Of a stretch of 64,000 nt of DNA, positions 36,161 to 47,726 are shown piece after piece. The notes below the pieces were generated by a model. That model saw only the letters and a program-made list of their open reading frames with translations. It did not search any database and was not told the origin of the DNA. The stretch is from Allobrachymonas chironomi DSM 19884. GTDB lineage: Bacteria; Pseudomonadota; Gammaproteobacteria; Burkholderiales; Burkholderiaceae_C. How positions within the stretch are numbered: position 1 is the first letter of the stretch; the number at the start of each line of letters is the position of its first letter. Both the position numbers and the translations under genes were made by a program. Where the stretch lies: assembly GCF_000374625.1 (NCBI RefSeq), contig NZ_KB894766.1:186001-250000 (forward strand). The letters run 5' to 3'.

Positions 36161-37870
36161 TCAGCTTTTGGCCAGTTCCTCGTCGCGCAGGGCGCGGCGC
36201 AGAATCTTGCCGATGGGCGTCTTCGGCAGCGTATCGCGGAACTCGATCTGGCGCGGCTGCTTGTAGCGCGTCAGGTTCTCGCGGCAGTGCGCCTTGATCT
36301 CCTTCTCGGTCAGCGTCTTGCCGGGGCGCAGCACCACGAACAGCTTGACGGCTTCGCCCGAGCTCTCGTCCGGCACCCCGATCACGGCGCACTCCTGCAC
36401 CGCCGGCAGCGAGGCCACCACATCCTCTACCTCGTTCGGGTAGACGTTGAAGCCGCTGACCAGGATCATGTCCTTCTTGCGGTCCACGATGGTGAAGTAG
36501 CCGCGCTCATCCACCACGCCGATGTCGCCGGTCAGCAGATAGCCATCGGGCGTGAAGGAGCGTGCCGTATCCTCCGGGCGCTGCCAGTAGCCGGCCATCA
36601 CCTGCGGACCCTTGATGGCGATCTCGCCACGCTCCCCCATGGCCTCGATGTCGTGACCATCCTCATCGACCAGCTTCATCCAGGTATTCGGCACCGGCAC
36701 ACCGATGGAACCGGTGAATTCGGTATTGGTCACCGGGTTGCAGCTGGCGACCGGGCTGGTTTCGGACAGGCCATAGCCTTCGCAGATCGGGCAGTTGGTC
36801 TTGGCGTACCAGTCCTTGGCCACGGCACTCTGCACCGCCATGCCGCCGCCGACTGTCACGCGCAAGTGCGACCAGTCCACCTTGTTGAAGTCGGCATGGT
36901 GCGCCAGGCCATTGAACAGCGTGTTCACGCCCGGGAAGCTGTGGAAGATATGTTTCTGCAGCTCCTTGAGCACGGCATCCAGGTCACGCGGGTTGGGCAG
37001 CAGGATATTCTTGCCCCCTATCTCGGTGCACAGCATCATGTTCACGGTAAAGGCGAAGATGTGGTACAGCGGCAGCGCACAGACAAAACCGATCTGGTGG
37101 TTCAGCTGGCGACGCGTCAAGCCCGGCTGGTACCAGGCCTCGCACTGCAACACGTTGGACAGGATGTTGCGATGCAGCAGCATGGCTCCCTTGGCCACAC
37201 CGGTGGTGCCGCCGGTGTACTGCAGCGCCGCCAGGTCATCCGGCCCCGGCGTCACCTCGCGCAGTGCAGACGGAGCGTGGCGCGCCACGGCCTCGTTGAA
37301 GCGCACGGTCGCGGGCAGCTGGTAGGCCGGCACCATCTTCTTGACCTTGCGCACCACGAAGTTGATCAAGGCTCCCTTGAGACCGCCCATGCGGTCCCCC
37401 ATGGAGGCCAGCACGATGTGACGCACATCGGTCTGCGCCAGACACTGCTCCAGCGTGTGGGCAAAGTTCTCGATGATGAAGATCGCCTTGGCACCGGAGT
37501 CCTTGAGCTGGTGCTCCAGTTCGCGTGCCGTGTAAAGCGGGTTGACGTTGACCAGCACCAGCCCGGCACGCAGGATGGCGGCCACGGCAATCGGATACTG
37601 CAGGATGTTGGGCATCATCACCGCCACGCGATCGCCCGGCTGCATGCCCGGCAGCTGCTGCAGATAGGCGGCCAGCGAACGGCTGGCGCGATCCAGCTCG
37701 GCATACGTCATGTCGCGGCCCATCATGGTATAGGCCGGCTTGTCGGCGTGACGCACAAAACTCTCGTTCAGCAGCTGTACCAGCGAACTGTAGCGGTTCA
37801 GGTCCACATCGGCGGGAACGCCTTCCGGATACTGCTGGAGCCAGGGTCTGCTGTCGGTGAATGCACTCAT
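36161..37870 (-). CDS. fadD: Long-chain fatty acyl-CoA ligase FadD
   Basis: Activates fatty acids to acyl-CoA for beta-oxidation or phospholipid use. 569 residues of the ANL adenylating family: AMP-binding P-loop YTGGTTGVAKGAM (about residues 215-227), YGLSET near 366, TGDIGVV, the hinge DRKKDMILVSGFNVYP and the C-terminal catalytic Lys in LPKTPIGKILRR. Length agrees with FadD (about 560). It diverges from oxyR with a 257-base intergenic region that holds an ACGATCGT palindrome. Confidence 0.93.
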   Translation of the reverse strand: MSAFTDSRPWLQQYPEGVPADVDLNRYSSLVQLLNESFVRHADKPAYTMMGRDMTYAELDRASRSLAAYLQQLPGMQPGDRVAVMMPNILQYPIAVAAILRAGLVLVNVNPLYTARELEHQLKDSGAKAIFIIENFAHTLEQCLAQTDVRHIVLASMGDRMGGLKGALINFVVRKVKKMVPAYQLPATVRFNEAVARHAPSALREVTPGPDDLAALQYTGGTTGVAKGAMLLHRNILSNVLQCEAWYQPGLTRRQLNHQIGFVCALPLYHIFAFTVNMMLCTEIGGKNILLPNPRDLDAVLKELQKHIFHSFPGVNTLFNGLAHHADFNKVDWSHLRVTVGGGMAVQSAVAKDWYAKTNCPICEGYGLSETSPVASCNPVTNTEFTGSIGVPVPNTWMKLVDEDGHDIEAMGERGEIAIKGPQVMAGYWQRPEDTARSFTPDGYLLTGDIGVVDERGYFTIVDRKKDMILVSGFNVYPNEVEDVVASLPAVQECAVIGVPDESSGEAVKLFVVLRPGKTLTEKEIKAHCRENLTRYKQPRQIEFRDTLPKTPIGKILRRALRDEELAKS

Positions 37871-37934
37871 GTTTCTTGTCCCTTGTGTTCTATGTGCCGT
37901 GTGCTGTCCATCCGGTCATGGCGCCATCTTTAGC

Positions 37935-37942
37935 ACGATCGT
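37935..37942. promoter_or_regulatory. ACGATCGT palindrome in the fadD-oxyR intergenic region
   Basis: The perfect 8-base palindrome ACGATCGT sits 65 bases upstream of the fadD start, within TTAGCACGATCGTTCGATTT. This has the size and partial symmetry of a TetR-type operator such as those of fatty-acid regulators. No such regulator is encoded nearby, so this is a suggestion only. Confidence 0.35.
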
Positions 37943-38127
37943 TCGATTTCGGTTTATATCCCGATTCTGGCCGAGTTGAAAGCCGTGCGGCAGCATTTGC
38001 CTGCAATTGCAGGGTATATCCTGATACACCGCTCGCCGCTGCCGGAATGTCATCAGGACATCAGGGCAGAGCCTGGTTTGCTACCATGGAGATTGTCATC
38101 CTACTACCGGCTCCCAGCCACAGCGTC

Positions 38128-39123
38128 ATGACCCTCACCGAACTCAAGTACATCGTCGCCGTTGCCCGCGAAAAACACTTCGGCAGGGCGGCCGAGGCCT
38201 GCTTCGTCACGCAGCCCACCCTGTCGGTGGCCGTCAAGAAGCTGGAAGAGGAGCTGGACGTCAAGCTGTTCGAACGCAGCGCCAGCGAGATCTCGCTGAC
38301 ACCGCTGGGCGAAGATGTGGTGCGCCAGGCGCAAGTCGTGCTGGAGCATGCCAACCAGATCCGCGATATTGCCAAGCGCGGCAAGGATCCGCTGTCCGGC
38401 CCGCTGCGCCTGGGCATCATCTACACCATCGGCCCCTATCTGCTGCCCGATCTGGTACGCCAGAACATGGCACAGACACCGCAGATGCCGCTGATCCTGC
38501 AGGAAAACTTCACCGCCAAGCTGCTCGAAATGCTGCGCTCGGGCGATATCGACTGTGCCATCCTGGCCGAACCGTTCCAGGACACCGGCCTGGCCACGGC
38601 CCCGCTCTACAACGAGCCGTTCTGGGCTGCCGTGCCCAGCACGCACCCGCTGGCCGAAGCGGAAACCGTCGATCCCGAAATGCTGCGCACCGAGAACATG
38701 CTGCTGCTCGGCTCCGGTCACTGCTTCCGCGACCACGTCCTGGAGGTCTGCCCGGAATTTGCGCGCTATTCCAGCCATTCCGATGGCATCCGCAAGAGCT
38801 TCGAGGGCTCGTCGCTGGAGACCATCAAGCACATGGTGGCCGCCGGCATGGGCGTGACGCTGGTGCCGGCGCTGAGTGTCCCGCCCGAGCAGCTGGAAGC
38901 ACACGCGGCCGGCCAGTCCCAGCCCAAACCGCGCAAGCTGAGCAGGGCGGCACAGGCACATACCGATGCCGGCTTCATCCGCTACGTCCCCTTCCGCGGC
39001 GACATCCCGAGCCGCCGTGTGGTGCTGGCCTGGCGCCGCAGCTTTACCCGCTACGAGGCGATTGCCGCCCTGCGCAATACCGTCTATGCCTGTCGTCTGG
39101 CCGGGGTTGAGCGCCTGACCTGA
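38128..39123 (+). CDS. oxyR: Hydrogen-peroxide-sensing LysR regulator OxyR
   Basis: A 331-residue thiol-redox regulator. The DNA-binding helix-turn-helix lies at about 1-60 ([20 protein letters not shown]). The redox cysteines are C199 (GSGHCFRD) and C208 (LEVCPEF), the same numbers as in E. coli OxyR. A fatter-than-usual loop of about 26-30 residues, rich in Gln, Pro, Lys and Ala (about 255-282), separates [11 protein letters not shown] from the conserved [20 protein letters not shown]. The ATG at 38128 matches the family start; the longer upstream frame does not. ubiA follows after 38 bases. OxyR-type dyads lie before ahpC at 26824-26885. Confidence 0.95.
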   Translation: MTLTELKYIVAVAREKHFGRAAEACFVTQPTLSVAVKKLEEELDVKLFERSASEISLTPLGEDVVRQAQVVLEHANQIRDIAKRGKDPLSGPLRLGIIYTIGPYLLPDLVRQNMAQTPQMPLILQENFTAKLLEMLRSGDIDCAILAEPFQDTGLATAPLYNEPFWAAVPSTHPLAEAETVDPEMLRTENMLLLGSGHCFRDHVLEVCPEFARYSSHSDGIRKSFEGSSLETIKHMVAAGMGVTLVPALSVPPEQLEAHAAGQSQPKPRKLSRAAQAHTDAGFIRYVPFRGDIPSRRVVLAWRRSFTRYEAIAALRNTVYACRLAGVERLT

Positions 39124-39161
39124 CACCCCGTGGTCATGCCGGCGTCATACAATCGGCAGCC

Positions 39162-40043
39162 ATGCAAGAAAAAATCCGACTCTATCTGGACCTGATCCGC
39201 TGGAATCGTCCGGCCGGCTGGCTGCTGCTGCTGTGGCCGACACTGGCCGCCCTGTGGCTGGCGGCACGCGGTTTTCCGGGCTGGCATCTGCTGCTCGTGT
39301 TCACCGCCGGCACCATCCTGATGCGCAGCGCCGGCTGCTGCATCAACGATGTCGCCGACCGCGATTTCGACCGCCACGTCAAGCGCACCGTCAACCGCCC
39401 CATCACCAGTGGCCGCATCAGCGTCAAGGAGGCACTGCTGGTTGGCCTGGTATTGACGCTGATCGCCTTCCTGCTGGTCCTCACCACCAACACGCTGACC
39501 ATCCTCTGGTCGATCCCGGCGGTGATCGTCACCATCATCTACCCGTTCACCAAGCGCTTTTTCTCGATGCCGCAGGCGGTGCTCGGTGTGGCCTACAGCA
39601 TGGGCCTGCCGATGGCCTTTGCCGCCGTGCTCAACAGCACGCCGCCGGTGGTCTGGTGGCTGCTGGTGGCCAACCTGTGCTGGGTGCTGGCCTACGACAC
39701 CGAATACGCCATGGTGGACCGCGACGACGACCTGAAGATCGGCATGAAGACTTCGGCCATCACGCTGGGCCGCTGGGACGTGCCGGTGATCATGCTGTGG
39801 TATGCCGCGCATACGGCCATCTGGTGGACCGTGCTATGGCAACATGCCGGCCTGGGCAGCGCCGATGCGCCCGGCTGGAAGCTGGCAGTCTGGGGCATCA
39901 CGCTGCTGGTCGCCGTGGCCCAGGTACTGTGGCACTATGCGCTGATCCGCACGCGCGAGCGCGAGCGCTGCTTCCGCGCCTTCACGCAAAACCACTGGAT
40001 CGGCTTTGTCGTGTTCGTCGCCGCCGCAGCGCTGATCCACTGA
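39162..40043 (+). CDS. ubiA: 4-hydroxybenzoate polyprenyltransferase UbiA
   Basis: Integral membrane prenyltransferase that attaches the polyprenyl tail to 4-hydroxybenzoate in ubiquinone synthesis. 293 residues with nine hydrophobic helices and both Asp-rich motifs: [12 protein letters not shown] (near 62-73) and [16 protein letters not shown] (near 184-199). UbiC, which makes its substrate from chorismate, is encoded at 47723-48406. It probably shares a transcript with oxyR, 38 bases upstream. Convergent with the LysE-family gene, whose stop is 7 bases away. Confidence 0.95.
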   Translation: MQEKIRLYLDLIRWNRPAGWLLLLWPTLAALWLAARGFPGWHLLLVFTAGTILMRSAGCCINDVADRDFDRHVKRTVNRPITSGRISVKEALLVGLVLTLIAFLLVLTTNTLTILWSIPAVIVTIIYPFTKRFFSMPQAVLGVAYSMGLPMAFAAVLNSTPPVVWWLLVANLCWVLAYDTEYAMVDRDDDLKIGMKTSAITLGRWDVPVIMLWYAAHTAIWWTVLWQHAGLGSADAPGWKLAVWGITLLVAVAQVLWHYALIRTRERERCFRAFTQNHWIGFVVFVAAAALIH

Positions 40044-40050
40044 ATTCCGC

Positions 40051-40698
40051 TTAGGCAGCGCCGCGGCGCTGCACGAAGAACAGGCTCACGCCCAGCAGCA
40101 TGAACACCGCGCCAAAGCTGCGGTTCTGCCAGCGCACCGCACGCGGTGTCACCAGCAGACGGCGCAGCGCCTTGCCGCTGAAGGCATAGCCGTGCATCAC
40201 CACGATATCGGTCAGTACCATGGTGGCCGCCATGATCAGCAACTGGATCGCCACTGGCCGGCCCGGCTGCAGGAACTGCGGCAGCACGGCCACCATGAAA
40301 ACGATGCCCTTGGGGTTGGTCAGATTGGTCAGCATGCCGGCCATGAAGCGCTGGCCCCAGCCGCCACGCGCCTCTTTCAGCGCATCCTCCACGGCATGGC
40401 CTTCCAGCATGCCATGCCGGCTGCGCCACTGTTTCACGCCGAGGTAGATCAGGTAGAGCGCACCCAGCACCTTGAGCAGCAGAAAGGCGGTTTCGGAGGC
40501 CACCAGCAGCGAACCCACGCCCAGGCCCGCCACCAGCAGCACCCCCAGCAGGCCCGCCTGCAGGCCCCAGATGGTGGCACTGGTCGCGCGTACCCCATAG
40601 ACGCTGCCATGGCTGATCGACAGGATCGCGCCCGAACCCGGCGACAACGAAATCAGCAGTGATGCCATGGCAAAGGCGATCCAGGTCTGGCTATCCAT
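40051..40698 (-). CDS. LysE/RhtB-family exporter
   Basis: A 215-residue membrane protein with about six helices that likely exports an amino acid or related metabolite. The family opening FAMASLLISLSPGSGAILSISHG, with the Gly/Pro-rich SPGSG loop, and the central LTNLTNPKGIVFMVAVLPQF are both present. The substrate is unknown. The start at 40698 (MDSQTW) is selected, because 28 upstream in-frame codons contain no conserved residues. Convergent with ubiA and downstream of the maeB hairpin. Confidence 0.87.
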   Translation of the reverse strand: MDSQTWIAFAMASLLISLSPGSGAILSISHGSVYGVRATSATIWGLQAGLLGVLLVAGLGVGSLLVASETAFLLLKVLGALYLIYLGVKQWRSRHGMLEGHAVEDALKEARGGWGQRFMAGMLTNLTNPKGIVFMVAVLPQFLQPGRPVAIQLLIMAATMVLTDIVVMHGYAFSGKALRRLLVTPRAVRWQNRSFGAVFMLLGVSLFFVQRRGAA

Positions 40699-40734
40699 CA
40701 GGGACTCCGGCAATCGGCAACAGGGAATGCAAAT

Positions 40735-40766
40735 GGCAAGGGGAACTGCAGACAGCTCCCCTTGCC
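40735..40766 (-). terminator. Hairpin after maeB
   Basis: Ten-base-pair stem (GGCAAGGGGA at 40735-40744 with 40757-40766) about 45 bases past the maeB stop. The T-run on the minus strand is poor (ATTTGC), so termination may be partial. Confidence 0.5.
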
Positions 40767-40812
40767 TGGATGAGCGCGCCACCGGTATCGGCCGGCAGCG
40801 CGTCAGGCGCGC

Positions 40813-43152
<2,340 letters not shown>

Positions 43153-43253
43153 GGAGACAAGGGTGCCGGGAATGGCCCAGTGCAAATTGTTGCACAAGTC
43201 ACCCCCGGCAGCCGGCCTGTTCGGGCTATCCCGATGCCGATAGCCGGTTGTTG

Positions 43254-44504
43254 TCAGCGTTGCTGGCGCAAGGCTTGCAGCAGGCGCTGGCCGGCACGGC
43301 CGTTGCCGTTCATGCCCAGGCGTGACTGCTCGGCACGGATCGCCTCGCGCGTTTTGGCACCGATCATGCCGTCGGCAGTCCCGATGGCGTGGCCACGGGC
43401 CAGCAGCAGGGTCTGCAGTTCACGGTTTTCCGCACGCGACAGGCCGGGATCATCGGTCGGCCAGGCCTGGATGAAACCGACCCGGTTGCGCTGTCCGTCC
43501 ACCAGCGTGGAGAGCTGGGCAATCGCCAGCGCGTAGTTCTCGCTGGCGTTGTAGCTGTAGAGCGTGTCAAAGTTCTTGCCCACCAAAAAAGCCGGGCCAT
43601 TGCGGCCTGCCGGCAGCAGCAGGCCGGCACTGGCCATGGTGCGCGGCAGCGCACCGCCGCCATCGGCCAGGCGCAGCCCCTGGCTGGCCCAGTAATCCAG
43701 GCCGCGCTTGTTGCGGCGACCGCTGACCGCCGGCGTGTAGCCATCGGGCAGGCGCACTTCGTAGCCCCAGGGCTCGTTGCTGCGGTAGCCGGCCTTGCGC
43801 AGGAAGTTGGCCGTGGAGGCCAGTGCATCGGGCACGCTGTCAACGATGTCACGGCGGCCATCGCCATCAAAGTCCACGGCCGTGCTCAGGAAGGTGCTCG
43901 GCATGAACTGGGTCTGGCCAAAGGCTCCGGCCCAGGAGCCGGTCAGCTTGTCGGCGGGCACATCACCGCTTTGCAGGATGCGCAGGGTATTGGCAAATTC
44001 GGTTCGGAAATAGGCCTGGCGGCGGCCTTCGCAGGACAGCGTGGCGAGCGAGTTGAGCAGCGGACGGCCGCCCAGGTTCTGGCCGAAATTGCTTTCCACG
44101 CCCCAGACGCCCATCACCATGGCGGGCTCCACGCCATAGCGCTGCTGGATCTGGCGCAGTGTCGGCAGCCACTTGCGGTAGGCGGCACGGCCATCGGCCA
44201 CGCGTTCCTGGTCCACCAGCACGGCCAGGTAGTCCCACACCGGCATGCTGAACTCCGGCTGGCGGTTGAGCAGCGGCAGCACGCTGGGATCGGGCTGCAA
44301 GCCATCGGTGTAACGGGCAAAGGTGGCCGCACTGACCTGGCGGAACGCCGGCGTTCCCTGCAAGTTCGCCAGACAGCTGCGGAATGCCGCCTCGTTGATC
44401 TGCGGCGCTGCCTCCTGCGCCTGCGCCAGGCCGGCAGCGGCCAGCAGCGTCAGGGGCAGGCTGCGCAGCGCCAGGCGACTGATACGGGAAAAGGGATACT
44501 TCAC
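43254..44504 (-). CDS. mltB: MltB-family lytic murein transglycosylase
   Basis: Periplasmic enzyme that cleaves murein glycan and forms anhydromuropeptides, the substrates of AmpG. 416 residues: a signal peptide (LALRSLPLTLLAAAGLAQAQ), the catalytic domain with Glu137 in VWGVESNFG and AFGQTQFMPSTFL, and a C-terminal peptidoglycan-binding domain (RAENRELQTLLLARGHAIGTADG; about 350-415). This is the MltB_2 type without a lipobox. The GTG start at 44504 has GGAG six bases upstream; the long open frame beyond it is a shadow of kdsD. Divergent from kdsD. Confidence 0.9.
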   Translation of the reverse strand: MKYPFSRISRLALRSLPLTLLAAAGLAQAQEAAPQINEAAFRSCLANLQGTPAFRQVSAATFARYTDGLQPDPSVLPLLNRQPEFSMPVWDYLAVLVDQERVADGRAAYRKWLPTLRQIQQRYGVEPAMVMGVWGVESNFGQNLGGRPLLNSLATLSCEGRRQAYFRTEFANTLRILQSGDVPADKLTGSWAGAFGQTQFMPSTFLSTAVDFDGDGRRDIVDSVPDALASTANFLRKAGYRSNEPWGYEVRLPDGYTPAVSGRRNKRGLDYWASQGLRLADGGGALPRTMASAGLLLPAGRNGPAFLVGKNFDTLYSYNASENYALAIAQLSTLVDGQRNRVGFIQAWPTDDPGLSRAENRELQTLLLARGHAIGTADGMIGAKTREAIRAEQSRLGMNGNGRAGQRLLQALRQQR

Positions 44505-44600
44505 GGCTTGCTCCAGGTCATGTCGATGCTCACATGATAATGATACTTTCCGCTGCATCTGCCCTCTGGCGCAGCCATGCGCAATCGCTACAATTCCCGC

Positions 44601-45629
44601 ATGACTTCCGATACCGCACGCTCCCACCCCGCCAGCACGCTGGAACCGCAGCAGGCCCTGCAACTGGCGCAGCAGGCCTTTGCCATCGAGGCCGATGCCC
44701 TGCGCGCCTGCAGTGACCGCCTGCAGCACACCGAAGCCGCCGGCGCGGCCTTCGTCCAGGCCATGCGCACCATCCTGCAGGCCCAGGGCCGTGTGGTGGT
44801 GATGGGCATGGGCAAGAGCGGCCATGTCGGGCGCAAGATCGCAGCCACGCTGGCCTCTACCGGTACGCCGGCCCTGTTCGTGCACCCAGCCGAAGCCAGC
44901 CATGGCGATCTCGGCATGGTGCGCGAGGTGGACGTGGTGCTCGCCATCAGCAACAGCGGCGAAAGCGACGAGCTGGCGCGCATCCTGCCGGTGCTCAAGC
45001 GCCAGGGCGTGCCGCTGATCGCCATGACCGGCGGCCTGCAGTCCAGCCTGGCGAAACACGCCGATATCGTGCTCGACAGCAGCGTTGCCAAGGAGGCCTG
45101 CCCGCTCAACCTGGCCCCCACCGCCAGCACCACGGTGCAGATCGCGCTGGGGGACGCCCTGGCCGTGGCCCTGCTCGATGCACGCGGCTTCAAGGCAGAA
45201 GACTTTGCCCGCTCGCACCCGGGCGGCGCACTGGGTCGCCGCCTGCTGACCACCGTGGCCGATGTGATGCGCCCGGCTGCCGAATCGCCCGTCGTCATGC
45301 CCGATGCCGACTTCGGCAGCGTGATGCAGGAAATGAGCGCCAAGGGCCTGGGCGCCACGCTGGTGGTCGATGCGCAGCGCAAGGTCGTCGGCATCTTCAC
45401 CGATGGCGACCTGCGCCGCCTGCTCACCGCCGGCACCGATGTGCGCCCGCTGCGCGCCACCGACCTGATGCACGCCAACCCGCGCAGCATCCGCCCCGAT
45501 GCACTCGCTGCCGATGCCGCCCGCCTGATGGAGGAATACCGCATCAGCAGCGTGCCCGTCACCGCGCCAGACGGCACCCTGGAAGGCTCCCTCAACACGC
45601 ACGACCTGATGCGCGCCAAGGTGATCTGA
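44601..45629 (+). CDS. kdsD: Arabinose-5-phosphate isomerase KdsD
   Basis: Converts ribulose 5-phosphate to arabinose 5-phosphate for Kdo synthesis. 342 residues with an N-terminal SIS domain (VVVMGMGKSGHVGRKIAATL at about 58-77, then SNSGESDEL) and two C-terminal CBS repeats (VADVMRPA near 214 and ATDLMHANPRSIRPD near 280). The start at 44601 is chosen over the ATG at 44577 by homology. It heads the run kdsD-kdsC-lptC; its stop is one base before kdsC. An AT-rich GATAATGATACT stretch lies in the promoter region. Confidence 0.94.
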   Translation: MTSDTARSHPASTLEPQQALQLAQQAFAIEADALRACSDRLQHTEAAGAAFVQAMRTILQAQGRVVVMGMGKSGHVGRKIAATLASTGTPALFVHPAEASHGDLGMVREVDVVLAISNSGESDELARILPVLKRQGVPLIAMTGGLQSSLAKHADIVLDSSVAKEACPLNLAPTASTTVQIALGDALAVALLDARGFKAEDFARSHPGGALGRRLLTTVADVMRPAAESPVVMPDADFGSVMQEMSAKGLGATLVVDAQRKVVGIFTDGDLRRLLTAGTDVRPLRATDLMHANPRSIRPDALAADAARLMEEYRISSVPVTAPDGTLEGSLNTHDLMRAKVI

Positions 45630-45630
45630 C

Positions 45631-46188
45631 ATGCACAGCCCGGCCCTCACCCTCGATCCCTCCCTGCTGCTGGCCGCGCAATCGGTGCGCATCGTGTTTT
45701 TCGATGTCGATGGCGTGCTCACCGATGGCGGCCTGCTCTATACCGAAAGCGGCGAAACCATCAAGCGCTTCAACACGCTCGATGGCCACGGCCTCAAGCT
45801 GCTGCAAAAAGCCGGTATCACGCCTGCCGTCATCACCGGGCGCGATTCCACCCCGCTGCGCACGCGCCTGCAGGCGCTGGGTGTGCAGCATGCGGTGTTC
45901 GGCACCGAAGACAAGCTGCCCGCCGCCGAACGCCTGCTGGCCGAACTGGGACTGGACTGGTCGCAGGCCGCCGCCATGGGCGATGACTGGCCGGATCTGC
46001 CGATGCTGGTCCATGCCGCCTTTGCCGTGGCCCCGGCCAACGCCCACGCCGAGGTACTGGCTCGCGCCCACTACGTCACCACGCGCCAGGGCGGCCAGGG
46101 TGCCGTGCGCGAACTCTGCGACCTGCTGCTGCAGGCCAGTGGCCGCTACGCCAGCCTGCTCTCTCCCTATCTGGGCCCCGAGACCTGA
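45631..46188 (+). CDS. kdsC: Kdo-8-phosphate phosphatase KdsC
   Basis: A HAD-superfamily hydrolase that removes phosphate from Kdo 8-phosphate. 185 residues of the C0/C1-type fold: motif I FFDVDGVLTDGG with nucleophile D25 and general acid D27, motif II ITGRDS, and the motif III/IV region with GDDWPDLPML. It follows kdsD with one base between and precedes lptC by 12 bases. The operon makes the LPS inner-core sugar. Confidence 0.95.
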   Translation: MHSPALTLDPSLLLAAQSVRIVFFDVDGVLTDGGLLYTESGETIKRFNTLDGHGLKLLQKAGITPAVITGRDSTPLRTRLQALGVQHAVFGTEDKLPAAERLLAELGLDWSQAAAMGDDWPDLPMLVHAAFAVAPANAHAEVLARAHYVTTRQGGQGAVRELCDLLLQASGRYASLLSPYLGPET

Positions 46189-46200
46189 GGTAGCCGCCGC

Positions 46201-46899
46201 ATGAGCCCCACGATAGACCCCTCTACCGGACAGCTGCGTGCCCCCGAAGTGCCGCAGCGCAGCCTGAGCGACCACAGCGCCCGGGAAAAGACGCTGGATC
46301 GCGTACTGCGCGTCACCACCGACTTCCTGCCGCTGCTGCTGCTGGCCCTGCTGGTGCTGGGCACCACCTGGCTGGTGCGCAGCATGCCCGCCGATGACAG
46401 CGGCCGCGCCACGCCGCCCTCGGACAAGCCCGATTACTACCTGAACGATTTCCAGATCCGTTCCTACGATGCGGCCGGCGTGCTGCGCGCCGAAATTGCC
46501 GGCGACCATGGCGACCATATCCCGCAGGGTGACCTGCTGCGCGCCAATGGCATCCGCAGCTACCACCTGTCCGACGACGGCCAGGTGACACGCGCCAGTG
46601 CCAACACCGGCGTCGCCGATCGCCAGGCCGAAACCGTCGAGCTGCAGGGCCAGGTGCGCGTCACGCGCGGCCCGGCCAACGCAGGCAACCAGCCGCCGTT
46701 GCAATTCGAAAGTGATACCCTGCACATCCTGGAAGGCGGCAGGCAGCTGCAGACCGATCAGCCCGTGACCCTGACACGCGGCCCGAACGTGGTGCAGGGA
46801 TCCGGCATGAACTACCAGCACGACCAGCAGAACGTCAACATCCAGGGCCGCGTCCAGGCCACCTTCGAGGCGGCGCGACCGGCCACGCAGCAGCCATGA
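46201..46899 (+). CDS. lptC: LPS export protein LptC
   Basis: Bitopic inner-membrane protein that passes LPS from LptBFG to LptA. 232 residues: a charged cytoplasmic N-terminus, one membrane helix (FLPLLLLALLVLGTTWLV, about 40-57) and a periplasmic beta-jellyroll (about 75-225; PDYYLNDFQIRSYDAAGVL and DGQVTRASANTGVADRQ). It is longer than E. coli LptC (191 residues), partly from its N-terminal extension. Its stop overlaps the next start as ATGA. The next gene is an SDR, not lptA. Confidence 0.88.
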   Translation: MSPTIDPSTGQLRAPEVPQRSLSDHSAREKTLDRVLRVTTDFLPLLLLALLVLGTTWLVRSMPADDSGRATPPSDKPDYYLNDFQIRSYDAAGVLRAEIAGDHGDHIPQGDLLRANGIRSYHLSDDGQVTRASANTGVADRQAETVELQGQVRVTRGPANAGNQPPLQFESDTLHILEGGRQLQTDQPVTLTRGPNVVQGSGMNYQHDQQNVNIQGRVQATFEAARPATQQP

Positions 46900-47726
46900 A
46901 TCCGGCTGCGCTAGCCACCACGGCGGGCCAGCCTCCGCTGGTCTTCATCACTGGCGCTTCCAGCGGCATCGGCCAGGCGCTGGCCCTGCAGTACTACCAG
47001 CAGGGCTGGCAGCTGGCGCTGGTGGCACGCCGTATCGGCCAGATGCAGGACTGGATGGCTCAACACGCGATCGACCCGGCTCGCTGCCAGCTGTTCGCAG
47101 CCGATGTCAGCCAGCCCGACAGCATCATCGCGGCCGGCCAGGCCTGTCTACAGCAGCTCGGCCTGCCGCAGATCGTGATCGCCAATGCCGGCATCAGCCA
47201 CGGCATGGACACGGCGGAGCGCGCCGATATCGCCGTGATGCAGCAGATCTTCGCCACCAATGTCACCGGCATGGCCGCCACCTTTCACCCCTTTGTCATG
47301 CCGATGCGGCAACGCGGCAGCGGCAGCCTGGTCGGCATCGCCAGTGTCGCCGGAGTGCGCGGCCTGCCGGGACATGGGGCCTACAGTGGCAGCAAGGCCG
47401 CCGTCATCGCCTACTGCGAAAGCCTGCGCGGCGACATGCGCGGCAGTGGTGTGCAGGTCACCACCCTGCTGCCAGGCTATATCGCCACGCCAATGACGGC
47501 CGGTGACCGGTTTTCGCTGCCCTTCCTGCTGTCTGCGCAAGAGTTTGCGCGCCGCGCACGCCAGGCGATCGCGCGCGGCGACCGCTCCCGCGTGATTCCC
47601 TGGCAAATGGGCCTGGTGGCCGGCCTGATGCGTGTGCTGCCCGATGCACTCTGGGATCGGGCGCTGGCGGACCGTCCGCGCAAGCCGCGCCTGACCGATA
47701 CCGGCACGCCGGGAGGCCAGGCATGA
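46896..47726 (+). CDS. Short-chain dehydrogenase/reductase
   Basis: A 276-residue NAD(P)-dependent oxidoreductase. It shows TGASSGIG at about 20-27, NAG at about 99-101, a Ser of the SVAGV region and the active-site YSGSK (Tyr and Lys) near 166-170. The sequence fits the group of classical SDRs often found next to LPS genes, but the substrate is unknown. Overlaps both neighbours by 4 bases (lptC and ubiC), so it is translationally coupled. Confidence 0.87.
   Translation: MNPAALATTAGQPPLVFITGASSGIGQALALQYYQQGWQLALVARRIGQMQDWMAQHAIDPARCQLFAADVSQPDSIIAAGQACLQQLGLPQIVIANAGISHGMDTAERADIAVMQQIFATNVTGMAATFHPFVMPMRQRGSGSLVGIASVAGVRGLPGHGAYSGSKAAVIAYCESLRGDMRGSGVQVTTLLPGYIATPMTAGDRFSLPFLLSAQEFARRARQAIARGDRSRVIPWQMGLVAGLMRVLPDALWDRALADRPRKPRLTDTGTPGGQA

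Noticed and set aside
44536-44547. GATAATGATACT between mltB and kdsD, a partial Fur-like sequence
   Set aside because: Only two of three hexamers match and there is no palindrome. It may simply be AT-rich promoter DNA.
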